Assembly (NCBI GenBank): GCA_007130865.1
Contig: SLRR01000191.1
Coordinates: forward strand, 1-44,851
Direction of reading: 5' to 3'
Length of the DNA: 44,851 nt
From: Spirochaeta sp.
GTDB taxonomy: Bacteria; Spirochaetota; Spirochaetia; DSM-27196; Alkalispirochaetaceae
Below, in pieces: positions 41,066 through 44,851 of this stretch (within the stretch, counting starts at the first letter, position 1; each line of letters begins with the position of its first letter). The notes beneath the pieces were generated by a model. It worked only from the letters and a program-made list of their open reading frames with translations, had not been told where the DNA came from and did not search any database. The translations under genes were made by a program, and so were the position numbers.

Positions 41066-41975
41066 AGCGAATCCTCGGGTCGATCAATGCGTAGGCGATA
41101 TCCGTGAGCAGGTTGAGAAGCACCACGAACCCGGCGGAAAACACGGCGATCGCCTGCACGAGCGGAAAATCGCGCGCCTGTACCGCTTCGTTGACCATCC
41201 GGCCGATTCCCGGCCAGGCAAAGATCGATTCGATGTAGATCGAGCCGCCGAGCATATACCCGAACTGTACCCCCACGATACTGACAAGCGTGATCGCCAC
41301 GTTCCGGAAGATATGTCGTGTGAGTATGTGCTGTTCCAGCAGCCCCTTGCTGTAGGCTGTTCGGATGTAGTCCTCGTTCCGGATCTCCAGGACGGAGGCG
41401 CGCACCAGGCGGGTGAACTTGCCCAGTGGAAAGAACCCCAGGGCGATCGCCGGGAGCACCAGCGATCGGAGGCCGTCACGGCCGAAGGTGGGGAACCACC
41501 GGAGTTCCACCGAAAAATAAACGATCAGCATAAGAGCGAGCCAGAAGTTGGGTACGGTTTGCCCGATCAACCCGATTCCGCGGCAGAGCGTGTCCCAGAT
41601 CGATCCCGGGCGCGTTCCGCCGATTATGCCCAGGGGGATTGAGAAGACCAGGGCAAACAGGAGAGCTGCCAGAGCGAGTTCCAGCGTGGCGGGGATACGC
41701 TCCACCACCAGTCTCATGGCGGGTGCGCGATAGTGGAGGGACCGCCCGAAGTCGCCGGTGAGTGCTCCGCGCATATAATTGAAGAACTGCACATGCAGGG
41801 GGGCGTCGAATCCCATAGCCTCGCGAAACGCCTGGATATTCTCCGGCGACGCGTCGCGGGGCATCATGAGCCTGGCCGGGTCGCCGGTAAGGCGCACGAT
41901 AAAGAAGACGAGCACCAGCACCCCGATCATGAGCACTACGGACTGTAACAGTCTCGATAACAGATAACGTTGCAT
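41055..41975 (-). CDS. dppB: Peptide ABC transporter permease (DppB/OppB type)
   Basis: This 306-residue permease starts with the OppB pattern (LLSRLLQSVVLMIGVLVLVFFIVRLTGDPA), then FNYMRGALTGDFGRSLHYRAP and the EAA-type loop RASVLEIRNEDYIRTAYSKGLLEQHILTRHIFRN. AGGAG lies five bases before ATG 41975. A strong hairpin separates it from the binding-protein gene upstream, so it is probably made at a lower level than the binder. Confidence 0.93.
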   Translation of the reverse strand: MQRYLLSRLLQSVVLMIGVLVLVFFIVRLTGDPARLMMPRDASPENIQAFREAMGFDAPLHVQFFNYMRGALTGDFGRSLHYRAPAMRLVVERIPATLELALAALLFALVFSIPLGIIGGTRPGSIWDTLCRGIGLIGQTVPNFWLALMLIVYFSVELRWFPTFGRDGLRSLVLPAIALGFFPLGKFTRLVRASVLEIRNEDYIRTAYSKGLLEQHILTRHIFRNVAITLVSIVGVQFGYMLGGSIYIESIFAWPGIGRMVNEAVQARDFPLVQAIAVFSAGFVVLLNLLTDIAYALIDPRIRYEN

Positions 41976-41997
41976 AACATCTCCTGCAGCGTTGATG

Positions 41998-42028
41998 AAA
42001 AACCGGCTCCCGCCTGAGCGGGAGCCGG
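41998..42028 (-). terminator. Intercistronic hairpin between binder and permease genes
   Basis: A perfect 11-bp stem (42003-42013 with 42018-42028, 4-nt loop) is followed on the minus strand by five T (complement of 41998-42002). It lies after dppA and before dppB, where a partial terminator would raise binder over permease. Confidence 0.8.
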
Positions 42029-42075
42029 CTTATTGGGCTTGTCTCAAGTATAAAACGAATGAGACCTGCTCGGGG

Positions 42076-43623
42076 TTACTCGATGTAGGTAAACATCAGG
42101 AAGTAATCCTCCGCCGCACGCGGAAGATAGTCCACCACGTTATCCCGGGTCGCTTCAAAGGTCTCCGGTACGTAGAGGTAGATGAAGGGCGGATCATCGT
42201 ACATGAACCGGTGCAGTTCACGGTAGAGCTGAGCCCGCTCATCCTGGTCGACGGTCACGCCGATCCGGGCGAGATAGTCGTCGATCGTGGGATCGCTCCA
42301 GGCGGAGAAACTCGCGTCCCAGCCACCGAGCGCGCCGAGGAGCCGCGGCAGGGATTCACCGGACCGCTCGGACCAGCTGTCGCCGAAGAGCGGGGGCAGT
42401 GCCTTTTCCGCTTCCAGGTCCCAGTACCGACCGGACTCCATGATCTCCAGATCCGTGACGATTCCCACGTCGGCCAGGTATCCCTGGATCGCCTCTGCCA
42501 CCTGCTCAAAGTTTGTGTACGCCCCGGCCGGCGCGGCAAAACCCATCTCAAAGCCGTCGGGATAGCCCGCTTCCGCGAGAAGCTCCCGGGCACGGTCGGG
42601 ATCGTAGGGGTAGGGTTCGATGCTGTGGTCGTACCCGAGGTTGGACTCGGTCATGAGGCCCGTAGCGAGCTGAGCGCGACCGCCGAAGAGGCTGTCGATA
42701 ATCGCCTGTCGGTCCACGGCGTAGTTCATCGCCCGGCGTACCAGGGGATCTTCGGTAGGTTCGCCCACGCCGGTGGTAAGATTGTTGAACGCGATGTAGA
42801 AGACCCGGTCGATCGGGTAGGTTACGACGTTAACACCGGGTACGCCTTCCAGAGCGTCCGCCTGTTCCACCGTGAGGCGGTTTACGATATCCACTTCACC
42901 GGTCTGGATCGCCGCCATGCGGGTGGAGGATTCCGGAATCGGGCGGAAGACCACCTCGTCGACCCGGGGAAGTCCTTCGCGCCAGTAGTTGGGGTTGGCG
43001 CGCATTACAATACGACCTTCCCGAACCCACTCGACAAACTCAAACGGGCCGGTTCCCACCGGGGCCTGACTGAAGCCGTCGTCGCCCACTTCCTGCGTGT
43101 ACTGCGGCGGGATGATGTTCCAGTGCTGCGCCATCACGCCCAGGAGCAGCGGATCCGGTTCTTCCGTGGTAATGCGTACGGTGTACTCGTCGATAGCCTC
43201 GACCGATTCCGCGCGGCCCCAGCGGTCGCTCCACTCGATATGGGGCTGTGTACCTCGCTCCCAGGAGTAGACCACCGCGTCCGCGTTGAAGGGCTCGCCG
43301 TTATGAAAAACCACGTCCTCCCGAAGGTAGAACGTATACGTCGTTCCGTCGTCGGATACGTCCCAGTCCCGGGCAAGCGCCGGCTCGATAATGTTCTGCT
43401 CGTTGGCCCAGACCAGGCTGTCGAACATCTGCCACGCCACGTTCTGGGCGTTGCGCTCCGCCGCGATCGAAGCGTCGAGCGAGTTGGGAAACGTCGGTAC
43501 CGCCACGCGCAGGGTGGAGACCGTTTCTACCGGTGCCTCGCGACCGCCGCCGGCCAGGACGGTGCCGGCACCAAAGAGTACCAGCAGACTAAGACCCAAT
43601 CCTATCAATTGGTTTTTTCTCAT
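42076..43623 (-). CDS. dppA: Peptide ABC transporter substrate-binding protein (DppA/OppA type)
   Basis: This 515-residue SBP_bac_5 binder has a signal peptide with hydrophobic 6-22 ending LAGGG, a form common in spirochaetal exported proteins, without a lipobox Cys. The domain has DGTTYTFYLREDVVFHNGEPFNADAVVYSWER (about 92-123), GTGPFEFVEW and NPNYWREGLPRVDEV near 210. These are the family signatures of dipeptide, oligopeptide or nickel binders; the ligand cannot be chosen from sequence. The start is ATG 43623 with AAAGGAG five bases upstream. It is the first gene of the dpp operon, with its own promoter about 95 bp upstream. Confidence 0.93.
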   Translation of the reverse strand: MRKNQLIGLGLSLLVLFGAGTVLAGGGREAPVETVSTLRVAVPTFPNSLDASIAAERNAQNVAWQMFDSLVWANEQNIIEPALARDWDVSDDGTTYTFYLREDVVFHNGEPFNADAVVYSWERGTQPHIEWSDRWGRAESVEAIDEYTVRITTEEPDPLLLGVMAQHWNIIPPQYTQEVGDDGFSQAPVGTGPFEFVEWVREGRIVMRANPNYWREGLPRVDEVVFRPIPESSTRMAAIQTGEVDIVNRLTVEQADALEGVPGVNVVTYPIDRVFYIAFNNLTTGVGEPTEDPLVRRAMNYAVDRQAIIDSLFGGRAQLATGLMTESNLGYDHSIEPYPYDPDRARELLAEAGYPDGFEMGFAAPAGAYTNFEQVAEAIQGYLADVGIVTDLEIMESGRYWDLEAEKALPPLFGDSWSERSGESLPRLLGALGGWDASFSAWSDPTIDDYLARIGVTVDQDERAQLYRELHRFMYDDPPFIYLYVPETFEATRDNVVDYLPRAAEDYFLMFTYIE

Positions 43624-43716
43624 AAACACTCCTTTGTGTTTTCAAACGATAATCAAAACACCGAATAGATTGCCTGTGCCCACCCGGTGCTTTCCCAAAA
43701 AATACGTTGAAGTCTA

Positions 43717-43745
43717 AGTATACTACCCTTGGCGTGATATGTTTA
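43717..43745 (-). promoter_or_regulatory. Promoter of the dpp operon
   Basis: On the minus strand: TAAACA (43745-43740), a 17-bp spacer and TATACT (43722-43717). Leader of about 85 nt with a strong AAAGGAG. It overlaps the divergent HAD gene's promoter region. Confidence 0.45.
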
Positions 43746-43753
43746 GCCCCATT

Positions 43754-43762
43754 TGTTATATT
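43754..43762 (+). promoter_or_regulatory. Extended -10 promoter of the HAD phosphatase gene
   Basis: TGT-TATATT ends exactly 6 nt before ATG 43769, so the message would begin at that codon. This argues for 43769 over the in-frame ATG at 43739. Confidence 0.45.
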
Positions 43763-43768
43763 TTGATA

Positions 43769-44539
43769 ATGACTCCGGTAAATAAATACCACCTTTCCGA
43801 GAGAGTGGTGGAGGAATTGTGTGATCGTGTTACGCCGGTGCGGGCGATTCTCTTTGACAAGGACGGGACGCTCTTTGACTTCCGTCGGACCTGGGTACCG
43901 ATCATCCGGGAAGCGACCCGGCGTGTCTCGGCCGGAGACGAGGATCTCGCGGAACGTCTCGTCCGTGCCGCCGGTTACGACCCTCGGACCGATACCTTTG
44001 TTCCCGATGGTCCCCTGGCAGCGGGAAACGTGGGAGATATCGCTTGTGCCTGGACGTCGTTGCTTCCCGGACATCGGACGGAGAAGCTGGTGGATGAGAT
44101 GAATCGGTTCAGCGCAGACCAGGGACCGCGCTATTCCGTCCCCGTATGCGACCTTTCACCGTTGATGGAGCGCCTTACGACCGCGGGGTACCGGCTCGGG
44201 CTCGCCACCAGCGACTCCGAGGAGGGCGCGCGGCTCACGCTGGCGCGGTTCGGCGTCGAATCGAGTTTTTCCTGGGTTAGCGGATACGACAGTGGTTACG
44301 GGGTCAAACCGGATCCGGTGGTGATCGAGAACTACGCCCGCGCGATCGGCTTGCGGACCGATCAGCTGATGATGGTGGGAGATACGTTCCACGATCTCCG
44401 CATGGGTCGTGAAGCGGGGGCGGCTATCGTGGTGGCGGTGCTCACCGGGGCGGTGTCGGCGGAGGTTCTGGCGCCGGAGGCGGACGTGATTCTGCCGAGT
44501 ATTGCCGATCTTCCAAAGCTGCTTCGCGTACCGGACTGA
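43769..44539 (+). CDS. HAD-family hydrolase (phosphoglycolate-phosphatase-like)
   Basis: This 256-residue phosphatase has motif I FD30-KD32-GTLFDF with the nucleophile and acid/base Asp, motif II ATSDSEEGARLTL, motif III Lys in VKPDPVVIENYARAIG and motif IV MVGDTFHDLRMG. The cap is alpha-helical (subclass I), as in Gph. These enzymes remove phosphate from small metabolites such as 2-phosphoglycolate; the substrate is inferred. Start ATG 43769 is preferred for its upstream -10 box. Confidence 0.88.
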   Translation: MTPVNKYHLSERVVEELCDRVTPVRAILFDKDGTLFDFRRTWVPIIREATRRVSAGDEDLAERLVRAAGYDPRTDTFVPDGPLAAGNVGDIACAWTSLLPGHRTEKLVDEMNRFSADQGPRYSVPVCDLSPLMERLTTAGYRLGLATSDSEEGARLTLARFGVESSFSWVSGYDSGYGVKPDPVVIENYARAIGLRTDQLMMVGDTFHDLRMGREAGAAIVVAVLTGAVSAEVLAPEADVILPSIADLPKLLRVPD

Positions 44540-44683
44540 ACGTTCTTCCGCCACGTGCCGTGATAGAATGTAAGAGTCGTAAACATTTCTGACACTAAGT
44601 TTTTTCTTGTATGCTCCACCGGTTTCCGGCGGCGAACCCAAAAATAACGGATGCCCCCCTTCCAGGAGTAGCGTCGCCGTTCC

Positions 44684-44703
44684 CGGGTATGGTACGATAC
44701 CCG
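44684..44703 (+). promoter_or_regulatory. Promoter and palindrome at the Mrp gene start
   Basis: TGG-TACGAT (44690-44698) is an extended -10 seven bases before ATG 44706. The 7-bp inverted repeat CGGGTAT-N6-ATACCCG (44684-44703) covers it. It could be an operator, or a hairpin; no Shine-Dalgarno site is present. Confidence 0.4.
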
Positions 44704-44705
44704 CA

Positions 44706-44851
44706 ATGATTCAAGGTCGTGAAAACCCTCAGGATACCAAGTTGAGAGAACGGCTCACTCGGGTCCGCCACCGCGTGGCGATCATGAGTGGAAAAGGCGG
44801 CGTCGGGAAGTCCACGGTGAGCGCAAATCTGGCGTGGAGCCTGGCGGATAA
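44706..44851 (+). CDS. mrp: Mrp/ApbC (NBP35-type) P-loop ATPase, N-terminal fragment
   Basis: The first 48 codons are present; the gene runs off the right end. After about 24 charged residues comes VAIMSGKGGVGKSTVSANLAWSLAD, the deviant Walker A of the MinD/Mrp family with its two lysines. The form IMSGKGGVGKST is typical of Mrp/ApbC iron-sulfur-cluster carrier proteins, though a ParA/MinD relative cannot be excluded from this fragment alone. The start is probably leaderless. Confidence 0.75.
   Translation, partial: MIQGRENPQDTKLRERLTRVRHRVAIMSGKGGVGKSTVSANLAWSLAD

Noticed and set aside
41992-43668. A 558-codon plus-strand frame opposite dppA
   Set aside because: It is antisense to a clear binding protein and contains the intercistronic hairpin; no recognisable domain.
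43624-43768. Riboswitch in the dpp leader
   Set aside because: No stable conserved fold or known riboswitch motif was seen; the leader holds a promoter and ribosome site only.

Overview
The window is a gene-dense, GC-rich bacterial chromosome segment with 38 protein genes or gene fragments, one tRNA, and no phage, insertion sequence or CRISPR array. It most resembles a free-living member of the Spirochaetota. The hints are signal peptides ending in a GGGREA-type stretch on the peptide-binding protein, a large chemoreceptor, many ABC uptake systems and LTA-synthase-like enzymes. That assignment is an inference from protein flavour, not a measured phylogeny.

Layout. 1-5615: the start of a glycerophosphodiester phosphodiesterase behind an LTA-synthase-like phosphoglycerol transferase, two tandem CNNM/CorC-type membrane proteins, and an isoaspartyl peptidase/asparaginase. 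5821-8859: a sugar ABC importer (lipoprotein binder and two permeases, no ATPase). 8868-12814: a YceI-family protein, then an operon of type-II NADH dehydrogenase, MenA-like prenyltransferase and polyprenyl diphosphate synthase, which looks like a menaquinone respiratory module. 12909-17754: a second membrane sulfatase/LtaS-like enzyme, a SAM methyltransferase, a CDP-alcohol phosphatidyltransferase and an MFS exporter. 17943-22810: a membrane-embedded spermidine-synthase-like protein coupled to a Tat-signal AmmeMemoRadiSam-type radical SAM protein, convergent with a second Tat-signal radical SAM protein. 23041-28877: UPF0303 protein, AraC regulator, outer-membrane-like protein, YyaL-type thioredoxin-fold protein and a short pyruvate-kinase-like protein. 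28969-34879: a chemoreceptor, then a GlcD-type FAD oxidoreductase overlapping a single-chain EtfB-EtfA fusion. 34959-37708: a lipoprotein divergent from an OmpR/BaeS-type two-component system. 37904-43623: tRNA-Ala(CGC) and a complete dipeptide/oligopeptide ABC operon. 43769-44851: a HAD phosphatase and the start of an Mrp/ApbC ATPase.

Three themes run across the window. First, many transcription units seem to lack a 5' leader. A -10 box, often an extended TGn-TAnnnT, lies 6-8 nt from the start codon, and no Shine-Dalgarno sequence is visible. Genes inside operons, by contrast, carry clear GGAG-type sites or ATGA overlaps. Second, short degenerate tandem repeats occur at gene ends, several times copying the stop codon itself or building the next start codon. 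They also occur in frame as low-complexity linkers. Third, the redox genes (NDH-2/MenA, GlcD-EtfBA, exported radical SAM proteins) suggest flexible electron transfer. The most unusual loci are the exported radical SAM/aminopropyltransferase-like cluster and the EtfB-EtfA fusion beside GlcD.
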